This document shows positions 15,836 through 24,082 of a stretch of DNA of 64,000 nucleotides, piece after piece. The notes beneath the pieces were generated by a model that worked only from the letters and a program-made list of their open reading frames with translations, had not been told where the DNA came from and did not search any database. The stretch is from Streptomyces sp. CG1 (lineage in GTDB: Bacteria > Actinomycetota > Actinomycetes > Streptomycetales > Streptomycetaceae), in NCBI RefSeq assembly GCF_041080625.1, contig NZ_CP163518.1, positions 1,054,001 to 1,118,000 of the forward strand. The letters run 5' to 3'. Each line of letters opens with the position of its first letter. The stretch's first letter is position 1. The translations under genes and the position numbers were made by a program.

Positions 15836-16147
15836 TCAGGCGCACTCGGTCGTGGCGACCGTACCCGTGGTGGGCCCGGGGAAGGCGGCCCACAGCGCGT
15901 CCGCTTCCGCGGGCACGGTCCGCCCCTGCGCCCGCCACTCGGCGACGAGCCGGACATAGATCGGCTCCCCGGCCCGATCGGCCCTGTCGGCCCGATCCAC
16001 CAGCGCCGGCCGAACCGGCCGCGCCATCGGGCGCATCCGGTCCCTCCGGTCCAGCCGATCGATCCGGTCCCTCCGGTCCGGCCGGTCGCGGATCTCGATC
16101 CGGTCCGGCCGATCCAGGCGGTTCGGCGGGTCATCCAAGCGGTTCAT
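15836..16147 (-). CDS. Small Arg/Asp-repeat hypothetical protein
   Basis: The 103-residue product starts MNRLDDPPNRLDRPDRIEIR and carries R-D/L-D-R-P-D-R-type repeats over about 1-60, followed by a more ordinary tail (EPIYVRLVAEWRAQGRTVPA) that looks conserved. The repeats come from a roughly 30-bp near-tandem DNA unit at about 16033-16120. The start is uncertain, with no strong ribosome site at 16147. It ends five bases from the convergent TTA-containing gene. Function unknown. Confidence 0.55.
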   Translation of the reverse strand: MNRLDDPPNRLDRPDRIEIRDRPDRRDRIDRLDRRDRMRPMARPVRPALVDRADRADRAGEPIYVRLVAEWRAQGRTVPAEADALWAAFPGPTTGTVATTECA

Positions 16148-16391
16148 GCCGGGGCAACGCCCGTGAGCCGGTGCGGCTACGCCCTCACCCGGTCGGCTCA
16201 CCGGGTCGAGTGAGGCCGTCCCTCGAACGGCCCACCATCCGTCTGACAAGCATCCCGCCTGGTCGGTACCGGGCCGGGCCCGCCCCTCCACCCGACGGGC
16301 GCGGCGTAGTGAGCGCTCCTATCCTGGGAAGGTCCGGGCTTCGACGTCCCGCTCACCGCACGTTCGGCTCTCACGTGCTTGGAGTCAGCCC

Positions 16392-17642
16392 ATGTCGATG
16401 TCGTCCGCGCGCCTGCGCCGGGGGGCCACGATCGCCATGCTGGCGGGAACGCTGGTGGTACCGCTCAGCACCGGGACCGCGGGAGCGGCACCCGCCGCCG
16501 CACCGGCCGCGCTCACCACGGACTCGCCGAACCCCTCCCCCTCGGAGCCGGCCGTCCGTCCGCTCACCCCGCAGGTGGCACGCCAACTCGACGCCGCCGT
16601 ACAGAAGGTGATGCACGAGGCGAAGGTGCCCGGTGTGACCGTCGGCATCTGGGCGCCGGGACAGCCGAGTTACGTCCGCTCGTTCGGAGTCGCCGACAAG
16701 AGCACCGGGCAGAAGATGGCGCCGGGCCTGTACATGCGCATCGGCAGCGAGACGAAGACCTTTACGGTGACGGCGCTGCTGCAGCTGGTGGACCAGAAGA
16801 AGGTGGGGCTGGACGACCCGATCGGCAAGTACATCGGCGGCGTGCCCAACGAGAACCGGATCACGCTGCGCCAACTGGCCGAGATGCGCAGCGGGCTGTA
16901 CAACTACTCGGAGGACCCGGACTTCGTCCAGGCGCTGACCTCCGACCCGCAACGGAGCTTCACACCCGAGCAGTTGCTCGCGTACGCCTTCAAGCACCCG
17001 GTGATGTTCCAGCCGGGACAGAAGTTCTCCTACTGCAACACCAACCTGATCCTGCTGGGTCTGGTGGTGGAGAAGGTGAGCGGGCAGCAGCTCGGGGGCT
17101 ACCTCAGGCAGCACGTCCTCGATCCGGCCGGCATGAAGCACACCCTTTTCCCGACCGGGAGCGAGTTCCCCGACCCGCACGCGCAGGGGTACACGCAGCA
17201 GACGGGGAACGGCAGGGAAGCCGACGCGGCCGACTGGAACCCGTCCTGGGGCTGGGCGGCCGGCGCGGTCATCTCGAACCTTCAGGACCTGCGCACCTGG
17301 GCGCCCACGGTGGCCACGGGCCGGTTCCCGGACGGGAAGCGGATGGTCAGTGTCACCGCCCAGAAGCAGCGGCTGATCACACCGCAGACCAGCTCGATCA
17401 AGGGCGCCGGGTACGGCCTGGGCATCTTCGACGTGCAGGGATGGATAGGCCACAACGGCTCCCTGCCGGGCTACGAGTCGTTGACCGTCTACCTGCCGTC
17501 GACCCGGACGACGCTCGTCGCGCTCCTCAACACCGACACGGACTACCGGTCCCAGGAGCCCAGCACGGTACTCGGCGCGGCGATCACAAAGATCATCTCT
17601 CCCGGGCACGTGTACAACCTGCCCGTCATGCACACCGGTTGA
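16392..17642 (+). CDS. Secreted serine hydrolase, class C beta-lactamase / D-Ala-D-Ala carboxypeptidase family
   Basis: The 416-residue protein has a signal peptide ending near residue 33 and the full active-site set of the family: Ser119-E-T-Lys122, Tyr214-C-Asn216, and His354-N-Gly356. The surroundings (MRIGSETKTFTVTALLQLVD, FSYCNTNLILLGLVVEKVSG) match Streptomyces R61-type DD-peptidases and relatives. It should act outside the membrane on peptidoglycan peptides or small esters and amides. The ATG at 16392 gives a complete signal peptide. A PucR regulator lies convergent. Confidence 0.9.
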   Translation: MSMSSARLRRGATIAMLAGTLVVPLSTGTAGAAPAAAPAALTTDSPNPSPSEPAVRPLTPQVARQLDAAVQKVMHEAKVPGVTVGIWAPGQPSYVRSFGVADKSTGQKMAPGLYMRIGSETKTFTVTALLQLVDQKKVGLDDPIGKYIGGVPNENRITLRQLAEMRSGLYNYSEDPDFVQALTSDPQRSFTPEQLLAYAFKHPVMFQPGQKFSYCNTNLILLGLVVEKVSGQQLGGYLRQHVLDPAGMKHTLFPTGSEFPDPHAQGYTQQTGNGREADAADWNPSWGWAAGAVISNLQDLRTWAPTVATGRFPDGKRMVSVTAQKQRLITPQTSSIKGAGYGLGIFDVQGWIGHNGSLPGYESLTVYLPSTRTTLVALLNTDTDYRSQEPSTVLGAAITKIISPGHVYNLPVMHTG

Positions 17643-17792
17643 GGCACCGGCTCAGCCGGTATGCCGCCTCGGCGGAGCCCGTACGGAGGCCTTCGGCACG
17701 CTGACGGCCGGGACGCGGGGCCGCGACCGGTCCCCCGTTCCGGTCGTGCCCCGCGGTGTGCCGAGGCTACGCGCGTCGCCGTACGCGGGGTA

Positions 17793-17837
17793 GTGCACCG
17801 GTGCCCGGAGCGGCCCGCACGGCACTCACCGGTGCAC
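17793..17837. terminator. Inverted repeat between convergent genes
   Basis: GTGCACCGGTG (17793-17803) pairs with CACCGGTGCAC (17827-17837) across 23 bases and overlaps the PucR stop. It could end transcripts from either side. Confidence 0.45.
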
Positions 17838-19391
17838 AGGCGCGTCCGGTTGGTCCGGGTTCGCGGCGCCGGGTGCGGGTACGGCCGCCAGGCCGACGTC
17901 GGGTACGGGCAGCTCGCCGGTGACGAGTTGGGCGAGGACTGCCTCGTACAGGTCGGTGCCGCCGGACGTCAGCCGGCGTTCCAGCACGGGTTCGGCCGCC
18001 CGGAGGTGTTCGCGCACGGTCTGGGCGTGTACGCCGAGCACCTGGGCGGCGCGTTCTGCGTGCGCGTCGGCGGCGGTCCAGGCGCGCAGGGTACGGCGCA
18101 GATCCCGGCCGTCGTCGTCGAGGCGGCCGAGGAGCCCTTCGCCCCAGGCGTGGAGCGCGTTCGTCCGGAGCAGCTCGGTGAGCTGACAGCGGGCTCCCGG
18201 CTGGGGTGCGCCGCCGCGAGAGTCGTAAGGACCTTGTGCTGCCGCGGTGTTGAGAGCGGCGTGAGCGACGGCGCGGACGGTCAGCCGGGAGAAGTCGACG
18301 CCGAGCAGGGCGGCGACCCGGTCCATCCGGGCGCGGACCGTGTTGCGGCTGACGCCGAGCACCTTGGCCGCGTTCACGGCGGTGAACTCGAGGCCGAGCC
18401 GGGTGGTGGCGAGCAGTTCGGCGCGTACATGGTGCGGCAGCGCGTCGAGTGGCCGCAGCACCGCGCCGGCCCAGGCTCGTAGCGCGGCGGGATCCATGAG
18501 CTGTACGGGGCGGGTGCGGGCGGCGTAGACGGCGGCCCGGTCGGGCCGGAAGCGGGCCACGGCAAGGGCGGTGACGGCCTGTCCGTAGGCGGTGGCGGTC
18601 AGAGCGAGGCGCTGGCGGGGGCTGCCGCCGAGGAAGGTGCCGGGCCGGTCGGCGACGAGAGACCGCAGCCGCTCTCCCACGTCGGCGGCCGGGCCGAGGA
18701 CGATGACGTGTTCGTCCACCGCGGGGCAGCGCACGACGAGCGCCCCGCCGTCGGTGGTGTCCACGCAAGCGTCGGCGAGCCGGTCACGTTCGGCGGCGGT
18801 GCCCTCGAGGACGTACACGCGGGCGGTGTCCTCCTCCAGCAGGCCCGGCCACAGCCCGGCGGCGACCCGGCGGGCGGAGACGGTGTCCTCCACCATGAGC
18901 AGCTGCAGGATCGCCAGCCGCAGATCGGCCGTGGCCCGCCGCAGCCGCCGCCCGGATGCCGCCAACTCCCTGTCCCTGAGCAGTAGCTCGAGCACGGCGG
19001 CGGTGTGAGCGAGGATGTCCGCGGTATGCCGGTCGAAGGGGCCCGGGCGGGCCACGGTGAGAACGGCTGCCGCTGCCGGGCCGGGACCCGGGTGCCCTAT
19101 GCCGATCAGGCGCACATGCCGTACGCCGTCGTCGAGGGCCGCGGCGGAGACCCGCCCGGTGGCGACGTCGGCGAGCACGGCGGCGTCGAGCGGCAGGCGC
19201 TCACCGGCGAGCAGATCGCCGCGGGCGTCCAGGAGGCATACCGCTGCCTCCACGGTCCGGGCGAGCCAGGCGACGAGCCGCCGAGGATCGCGTCCGGTGG
19301 GCCGCAGATGGTCCAGCAACTCCTGCGCCCAGGCGCTGTCGCCGCCGTGCGGCTGCGGGAACGCCGGGCCCCCGTCCGGTCGGCCGGCCAC
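17826..19391 (-). CDS. PucR/CdaR-family regulator with two C-terminal helix-turn-helices
   Basis: The protein has about 521 residues from a GTG at 19391 (AAGGA just upstream). The middle part looks like a GGDEF-derived CdaR domain. Two PucR-type helix-turn-helix segments are visible: NAAKVLGVSRNTVRARMDRV and AAQVLGVHAQTVREHLRAAE, about 100 residues apart. Most family members have one such segment. The N-terminal third (ARTVEAAVCLLDARGDLLAG) resembles a GAF-like sensor. Its own upstream region contains a five-unit tandem repeat array about 180 bases away. Confidence 0.85.
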   Translation of the reverse strand: MAGRPDGGPAFPQPHGGDSAWAQELLDHLRPTGRDPRRLVAWLARTVEAAVCLLDARGDLLAGERLPLDAAVLADVATGRVSAAALDDGVRHVRLIGIGHPGPGPAAAAVLTVARPGPFDRHTADILAHTAAVLELLLRDRELAASGRRLRRATADLRLAILQLLMVEDTVSARRVAAGLWPGLLEEDTARVYVLEGTAAERDRLADACVDTTDGGALVVRCPAVDEHVIVLGPAADVGERLRSLVADRPGTFLGGSPRQRLALTATAYGQAVTALAVARFRPDRAAVYAARTRPVQLMDPAALRAWAGAVLRPLDALPHHVRAELLATTRLGLEFTAVNAAKVLGVSRNTVRARMDRVAALLGVDFSRLTVRAVAHAALNTAAAQGPYDSRGGAPQPGARCQLTELLRTNALHAWGEGLLGRLDDDGRDLRRTLRAWTAADAHAERAAQVLGVHAQTVREHLRAAEPVLERRLTSGGTDLYEAVLAQLVTGELPVPDVGLAAVPAPGAANPDQPDAPVHR

Positions 19392-19570
19392 GTGTCCTTC
19401 TCCTCGTCTCCGTGTTGACCTGGGCTTACGAATCCGCACACGTTACCCGAAGGAACCGCTCCCGGGCCCGGACACGGCTCCGCCGGCGCCCCGGGGGGGT
19501 GGGACGCCGGCGGATCCATCGCGTCCGGAGCGGGGGGGTGCCCAGGACGGCTCAGGTTCGGATGCCCCCG

Positions 19571-19672
19571 AATCCGGAAAGTACTCACGCGAATCCGAAC
19601 TCACGCGAATCCGGAAAGTACTCACGAGACCGGAAAGTACTCACGCGCATCCGGGAAGCACTCACTCACGAG
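19571..19672. repeat. Five-unit tandem repeat array
   Basis: Units start at 19571, 19592, 19608, 19629 and 19648, with lengths of 21, 16, 21, 19 and 25. The shared core is CCGGAAAGTACTCACG, with the palindrome AGTACT in the middle. The second unit lacks the GGAAAGT part and the last is diverged. The array lies in the 823-base stretch between the PucR gene and the YrdC-like gene, upstream of PucR and downstream of an MFS remnant. It is too short and lacks spacers for CRISPR. The rest of 19392-19570 shows no gene. Confidence 0.85.
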
Positions 19673-19714
19673 TAGTCCGGAGCGGCAAGTCCGGAGCGCC
19701 CGGCCGGACTTGAC

Positions 19715-20105
19715 TCAGTCGGTCTGCGCCGCCGTACCTCCGCGCAGTCCCGCCGCCGCGAGCCCCGCCCCCACCAGGCACAGCGCCCCGGCGAACAGCG
19801 CGGACGCATGCAGGCCGGCCATGAACGCCCGGTCACCACCCTCGACCACGGCCACCTTGAGCGTGTCCGGCCTGCCGGTGGAGACGGGCTACCTCCCCAC
19901 CGCCACCGCGTCCTTCGCTTCGCTGAGCTTCCCGGCCAGAGCCGCAGAGACGCCGGCGTCGGTCAGTTCCGTGCGGGGCGACGAACGGCGGCCGCTTGGT
20001 GGTGTACGACGAGTCCGCGGACCAGGTGAGCGGCCCGAAGCAGGCGGCGGCCTGGAGCAGTATGCCCAGCGGCATGGACAGCCGGACGCCGAAGCATTCG
20101 GTGCG
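19715..20105 (-). pseudogene. Remnant of DHA2-type MFS drug transporter
   Basis: Read on the minus strand, the last stretch AFMAGLHASALFAGALCLVG ends in a short tail and stop at 19715, the last helix of a 14-TM MFS exporter. In other frames upstream are LTDAGVSAALAGKLSEAKDA (the extracellular loop before that helix) and RLSMPLGILLQAAACFGPLT followed by SADSSYTT (an earlier helix). The pieces lie in the right order but in different frames and with parts missing, so this is a decayed gene. Confidence 0.7.
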
Positions 20106-20214
20106 GGCGGCACCGAGCGGGGAGGCGACGCGGGTGACGTCCCGTTGGGGAGTGCTGGGCGCGGATGGGTGTCTGGGGGCGCGGGTGACGGCTGGGACGG
20201 CATAAGCTCGTCGG

Positions 20215-20835
20215 GTGGCGAAGTACTTCGACGTGCACCCCGAGAACCCGCAAACGCGCAGCATCGCCCAGATCGCCGACGCGGTGCGGTCGGAAGCGCT
20301 CATCGCATACCCGACCGACTCCTGTTACGCGCTGGGCTGCCGGCTGGGCAGCCGGGACGGCATGGACCGGATCCGCTCCATCCGCCATCTGGACGACCGG
20401 CATCACTTCACACTGATGTGCCGGGACTTCGCGCAGCTCGGCCAGTTCGTGCGGGTGGACAACGACGTGTTCCGCGCCGTGAAGGCGTCCACGCCCGGCA
20501 GTTACACCTTCATCCTGCCGGCCACCCGCGAGGTGCCGCGCAAGCTGCTGCACCCGAAGAAGAAGACCGTGGGTGTGCGCATCCCCGACCACGTGGTCAC
20601 CCAGGCGCTGCTGGCGGAGCTGGGCGAGCCGCTGCTGTCCAGCACGCTGTTGCTGCCGGACGAGGCGGAGCCGCTGACGCAGGGCTGGGAGATCAAGGAC
20701 CGGCTCGACCACGTGGTGGACGCGGTGGTCGACTCGGGCGAGTGCGGCACCGAGCCGACGACGGTCGTGGACTTCTCCGGCGGCGAGGCGGAGATCGTAC
20801 GGCGGGGCGCCGGAGACACCAGCCGTTTCGAGTGA
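20215..20835 (+). CDS. YrdC/YciO-family protein (threonylcarbamoyladenylate synthase-like)
   Basis: The 206-residue protein has the YrdC fold: IAQIADAVRSEALIAYPTDS near the N-terminus, KKKTVGVRIPDH in the middle and PLLSSTLLLPDEAEPLT. Sua5/YrdC proteins make threonylcarbamoyl-AMP for the t6A base of tRNA. The length and the motif pattern fit the shorter YciO/YrdC subgroup, so it may be a paralogue rather than the essential enzyme. Start GTG at 20215 encodes VAKYFDVHPENP. The neighbours are unrelated. Confidence 0.88.
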   Translation: MAKYFDVHPENPQTRSIAQIADAVRSEALIAYPTDSCYALGCRLGSRDGMDRIRSIRHLDDRHHFTLMCRDFAQLGQFVRVDNDVFRAVKASTPGSYTFILPATREVPRKLLHPKKKTVGVRIPDHVVTQALLAELGEPLLSSTLLLPDEAEPLTQGWEIKDRLDHVVDAVVDSGECGTEPTTVVDFSGGEAEIVRRGAGDTSRFE

Positions 20836-20952
20836 GCGCGCCGCACACCCGGTGAGAGGCTCCGGATCTTGCGTGACAGCATGGGCCGCAGCCATGGCGT
20901 TGAGGATCATCCCCACCCCGACGCCGATCCCCCGAGGGAGGGTCTGCTCACC

Positions 20953-21708
20953 ATGACCGATGTCCAGGGAATCGATGTCGACATCCGGACCGAGGACGGC
21001 GTCGCCGACGGCTACGTCGCCCATCCCGCCGACGGACGCCCCCGTCCGGGTGTGCTGTTCTACCAGGACGCCTACGGACTGCGTCCGCATCTGAGGTCGA
21101 TGGCCGACCGGCTGGCCGCCGCCGGCTACACCGTGCTGGTGCCGAACGTGTTCTACCGCCTCGGCCGGACCCCGGTCGTCGAGCTGCCCGAGTTCATCGA
21201 CCCGGGCGCCGATCCGACCCTCTGGGAGAAGCTCGGTCCGGTCGTGTCCTCGCTGACGCCGGACCTGGTCGCACGGGACGCGGGCGCCTATCTGGGCTGG
21301 CTGGCCGACAGCCCGCTGGTCGCCGACGGGCCGGTCGCGGTGACCGGTTACTGCATGGGCGCACGGCTGAGCCTGTGGACGGCGGCGGCGCATCCCGGCC
21401 GGGTCGCCGCGGCTGCCGGGTTCCACGGCGGTGGCCTCGCCACCGACGAGCCGACCAGCCCGCATCTGGGCGCCCCGAACATCACCGCGGAGCTGTACTT
21501 CGGGCACGCCGACAACGACCGGTCGCTGCCCCCGGAGCAGATCGCACGCTTCGAGGAAGCCCTGACGGCGGCCGGCGTACGGCACACCTGCGAGGTCTAC
21601 CCGGGCGCCCACCACGGCTACACCCAGGCGGACACGCCCGCGTACGACCGTGAGGCCGACAAGCGGCACTGGGCGGCCCTGCTGGGCCTGCTCAAGCGCA
21701 CCTTCTGA
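20953..21708 (+). CDS. Dienelactone hydrolase family protein
   Basis: The 251-residue alpha/beta hydrolase has a cysteine nucleophile in the elbow GYCMGA (Cys134), an Asp at 187 or 189 in GHADND, and His220 in YPGAHHGY, the Cys-Asp-His triad of dienelactone hydrolases. The ATG at 20953 begins MTDVQGIDVDIRTEDG. A strong terminator follows at once, so the gene seems to be on its own. The family opens lactones in aromatic breakdown, but in Streptomyces such genes often stand alone with unknown substrates. Confidence 0.88.
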   Translation: MTDVQGIDVDIRTEDGVADGYVAHPADGRPRPGVLFYQDAYGLRPHLRSMADRLAAAGYTVLVPNVFYRLGRTPVVELPEFIDPGADPTLWEKLGPVVSSLTPDLVARDAGAYLGWLADSPLVADGPVAVTGYCMGARLSLWTAAAHPGRVAAAAGFHGGGLATDEPTSPHLGAPNITAELYFGHADNDRSLPPEQIARFEEALTAAGVRHTCEVYPGAHHGYTQADTPAYDREADKRHWAALLGLLKRTF

Positions 21709-21711
21709 CAT

Positions 21712-21757
21712 CGGGCCGGCGCCCGCCCGAGTCCAACTCACGGCGGGCGCCGGCCCG
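21712..21757 (+). terminator. Terminator hairpin after dienelactone hydrolase
   Basis: A perfect 16-bp stem (21712-21727 with 21742-21757) with a 14-base loop starts four bases after the stop codon. Confidence 0.85.
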
Positions 21758-21813
21758 AAACCACCGCACTCCACCTTGTCCATCTCATTGACATGCCCGC
21801 GTCCTGGGCACGA

Positions 21814-21833
21814 GTCTGAGAGCGCTCTCAGAC
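21814..21833. promoter_or_regulatory. LacI-type operator (CebR-like) upstream of glucanase
   Basis: GTCTGAGAGCGCTCTCAGAC is a perfect 20-bp palindrome whose core TGAGAGCGCTCTCA (21817-21830) differs by one symmetrical base from the CebR operator TGGGAGCGCTCCCA of Streptomyces. A TTGACA at 21788-21793 lies upstream, so a bound repressor would cover the -10/+1 region. It is 49 bases before the glucanase start. The regulator is probably a LacI protein responding to beta-glucan oligosaccharides, encoded elsewhere. Confidence 0.85.
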
Positions 21834-21882
21834 AGGTACGGACCAACATCCGTACGACCCCGACCCCACACGGAGGTGGAGA

Positions 21883-23082
21883 GTGCCTCAGATACGCACA
21901 CGCCCGGCGCTGCCCCTGGCTGCCGCCGCGGCCCTGGTCGGCGGAGTGCTCGCGTTCGGCACCCCGGACCGTGCCGGTGCCGCCGTACCGGACACCATCC
22001 CCCTGCAGATCACCAACAACTCGGGCCGCTCCGAACCGGTCTACGTCTACGACCTCGGCACCCAGCTGTCCTCCGGGACCCAGGGCTGGGCCGACGCGAA
22101 CGGCGCCTTCCACGCCTGGCCGGCGGGCGGCAACCCCCCAACACCCGCCCCGGACGCGGCGATCGGCGGCCCGGCTCCCGGGCAGTCGAAGACGATCCGG
22201 ATACCGAAGTTCTCCGGCCGGATCTACTTCTCCTACGGCCAGAAGCTCGACTTCCGGCTGGCAACCGGCGGCCTCGTCCAGCCGGCCGTGCAGAACCCCT
22301 CCGACCCCAACCGGAACATCCTGTTCAACTGGTCCGAGTACACCCTCAACGACGCCGGGCTGTGGCTGAACAGCACCCAGGTGGACATGTTCTCGGCACC
22401 GTACGCGGTCGGGGTGCAGCGCTCCGACGGGAGTGTGAGCACCACCGGGCATCTGAAGTCCGGTGGCTACACGGGCTTCTTCAACGCGCTGCGCGGCCAG
22501 TCGGGCGGCTGGTCAGGGCTGATCCAGACCCGCTCCGACGGCGCGGTGCTGCGCGCGCTCTCACCGCTGTACGGCGTGGAGACCGGCGCCCTGCCGGCGA
22601 ACGTGATGGACGACTACGTGGGCCGGGTCTGGCAGAAGTACACGACGTCGACGCTGACCGTCACGCCGTTCGCCGACCAGCCGAACACCAAGTACATCGG
22701 CCGGGTCTCGGGCAACGTCATGAACTTCACCGACGCCTCGGGCGCGGTCGTCACCAGCTTCCAGAAGCCCGACGCGGACAGCGTCTTCGGCTGCCACAAG
22801 CTGCTCGACGCGCCCAACGACAACGTCCGCGGCCCCATCTCCCGCACCCTGTGCGCGGGTTTCAACCGCTCGACGCTGCTGACCAACGCCAATCAGCCGG
22901 ACACCACGACGGCCGGCTTCTACCAGGACTCCGTGACGAACCAGTACGCGCGTGCCGTTCACGCCGGGATGGCCGACGGCAAGGCCTACGCGTTCGCCTT
23001 CGACGACGTCGGGAACCAGGAGTCGCTGGTCCACGACGGCAGCCCGCAGCAGGCGTATCTGACCCTGGATCCGCTGAGCTGA
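21883..23082 (+). CDS. Secreted beta-1,3-glucanase, GH64
   Basis: The 399-residue protein has a signal peptide of about 34 residues and a GH64 domain. Glu152 (FNWSEYTLN) and Asp168 (STQVDMFSAP) are 16 residues apart, like Glu154 and Asp170 of the laminaripentaose-producing glucanase of Streptomyces matensis. It should cut beta-1,3-glucan of fungal or plant walls outside the cell, by inversion. No carbohydrate-binding module follows. GTG at 21883 has GGAGGTGG upstream. The LacI-type operator upstream implies induction by sugars; a terminator follows. Confidence 0.92.
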   Translation: MPQIRTRPALPLAAAAALVGGVLAFGTPDRAGAAVPDTIPLQITNNSGRSEPVYVYDLGTQLSSGTQGWADANGAFHAWPAGGNPPTPAPDAAIGGPAPGQSKTIRIPKFSGRIYFSYGQKLDFRLATGGLVQPAVQNPSDPNRNILFNWSEYTLNDAGLWLNSTQVDMFSAPYAVGVQRSDGSVSTTGHLKSGGYTGFFNALRGQSGGWSGLIQTRSDGAVLRALSPLYGVETGALPANVMDDYVGRVWQKYTTSTLTVTPFADQPNTKYIGRVSGNVMNFTDASGAVVTSFQKPDADSVFGCHKLLDAPNDNVRGPISRTLCAGFNRSTLLTNANQPDTTTAGFYQDSVTNQYARAVHAGMADGKAYAFAFDDVGNQESLVHDGSPQQAYLTLDPLS

Positions 23083-23089
23083 CCGGCCA

Positions 23090-23118
23090 CGGCCCCGCAC
23101 CGCCCGCGTGCGGGGCCG
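23090..23118 (+). terminator. Terminator hairpin after glucanase
   Basis: CGGCCCCGCAC (23090-23100) pairs with GTGCGGGGCCG (23108-23118) around a 7-base loop. Confidence 0.8.
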
Positions 23119-23132
23119 CTTGACGGGGTGAC

Positions 23133-23226
23133 TCAGCCGGTCGTCAGCGCGGTGTCGTCCACGACGAAGCTGGTCTGCAGCGAGGAGTCCTCCACACCGT
23201 TGAACTTGAGCGTGACCGTCGAGGTG
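23133..23226 (-). pseudogene. C-terminal remnant of a secreted protein
   Basis: The minus strand encodes TVTLKFNGVEDSSLQTSFVV followed by DDTALTTG and a stop. This looks like the last beta-strands of a secreted enzyme's accessory domain (similar tails occur in Streptomyces exported hydrolases or peptidases). It has no start and is joined directly, out of frame, to the truncated reductase-like gene. Confidence 0.55.
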
Positions 23227-23458
23227 CGTCTTCAGGGTGGTGTGTCAGGACGAACAGCGGGCCCTGCCACGCACCGTCGTAGATGGCGCCGGCATCGGGG
23301 CAGACGTCCCAGCCGTCCCGGCCGCCCAGCACGGCGCCGGTCGTCTGGACATATTCATCGATGAGGCCCTGCCGGAACGAGAAACCGGTCATCCAGTCCA
23401 TCGCATGATTCGGCCCTGCCACGAACCCGTCCAGCGACATGGTGAAGTGCCAGAGCAC
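23222..23458 (-). pseudogene. Truncated RibD/dihydrofolate reductase-like gene
   Basis: VLWHFTMSLDGFVAGPNHAM begins a RibD C-terminal/DHFR-fold family protein, continuing VLGGRDGWDV and FVLTHHPEDAP. The coding sequence then stops resembling the family after about 75 residues, where normal members continue for another 100. It runs into the remnant of a secreted protein. The N-terminal start is also unclear. Likely a deletion product. Confidence 0.7.
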
Positions 23459-24082
23459 TTCTCCGCCCGCGCTCTGGCGTTCTGTGTGCGCCGGCGACGG
23501 GCCGGGCTCGATGGCAGTGCTGTGAGGGCGCCTGGCATCCACGGCCGTTCCTCTCGTCGGTGTCCCTGGTACCGGTCGACTCCGCCACGGCCTCGAAACT
23601 CATCGCTTCCCCGCCACCCGAGAACGACCGGGCCGGCCCGGCGCGATCAGGACCACAGCGCCGCGCCGCACTCCGCGGACGAGACGCTGGGCTTGATCGG
23701 GCAGCACTGGAACGTCGCCACCACGGGGGTACGCGCTGTCCCACGCGACGGTTCTCCCGCCACCGCCGTACTGCCGTATCGCCTGCCGTACTGCCGTCTG
23801 CACGGTCTCGAGGTGCTGGATGCTGTCGACGTCTCTCCGGGCGGCGTACGGCGCCGGTCCCCGCCGCTCCACGACCCGGCCGGCGGACGCGAGTTCCATG
23901 CTCTGCCCCGTCCTGATGGAGAGCAACAGCGCATCGGCACCTGCCCGACGCCCTCTCTGTTCGCCCAGTTCGTGCGGAACTTGGGCGTTCCGGTCGCTGC
24001 GGAGTCCCGGTTCCGTGGGCGACATGCCCGGACGCCGGGGGCGCCGACCGCCGTCGGCCGGTGCGTTGTTACGGTGCACCGC
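23459..24082. other. Region without an intact gene
   Basis: These 624 bases hold only GC-driven open frames. A minus-strand frame (about 23700-23970) contains ADALLLSIRTGQSMELASAG and DSIQHLETVQTAVRQ, which weakly recall a decayed GAF-type regulator, but no start, stop and motif set fit together. Confidence 0.4.

Noticed and set aside
19571..19672. Tandem repeats considered as a CRISPR array
   Set aside because: Units are contiguous with no spacers, vary in length, and no cas gene is present.
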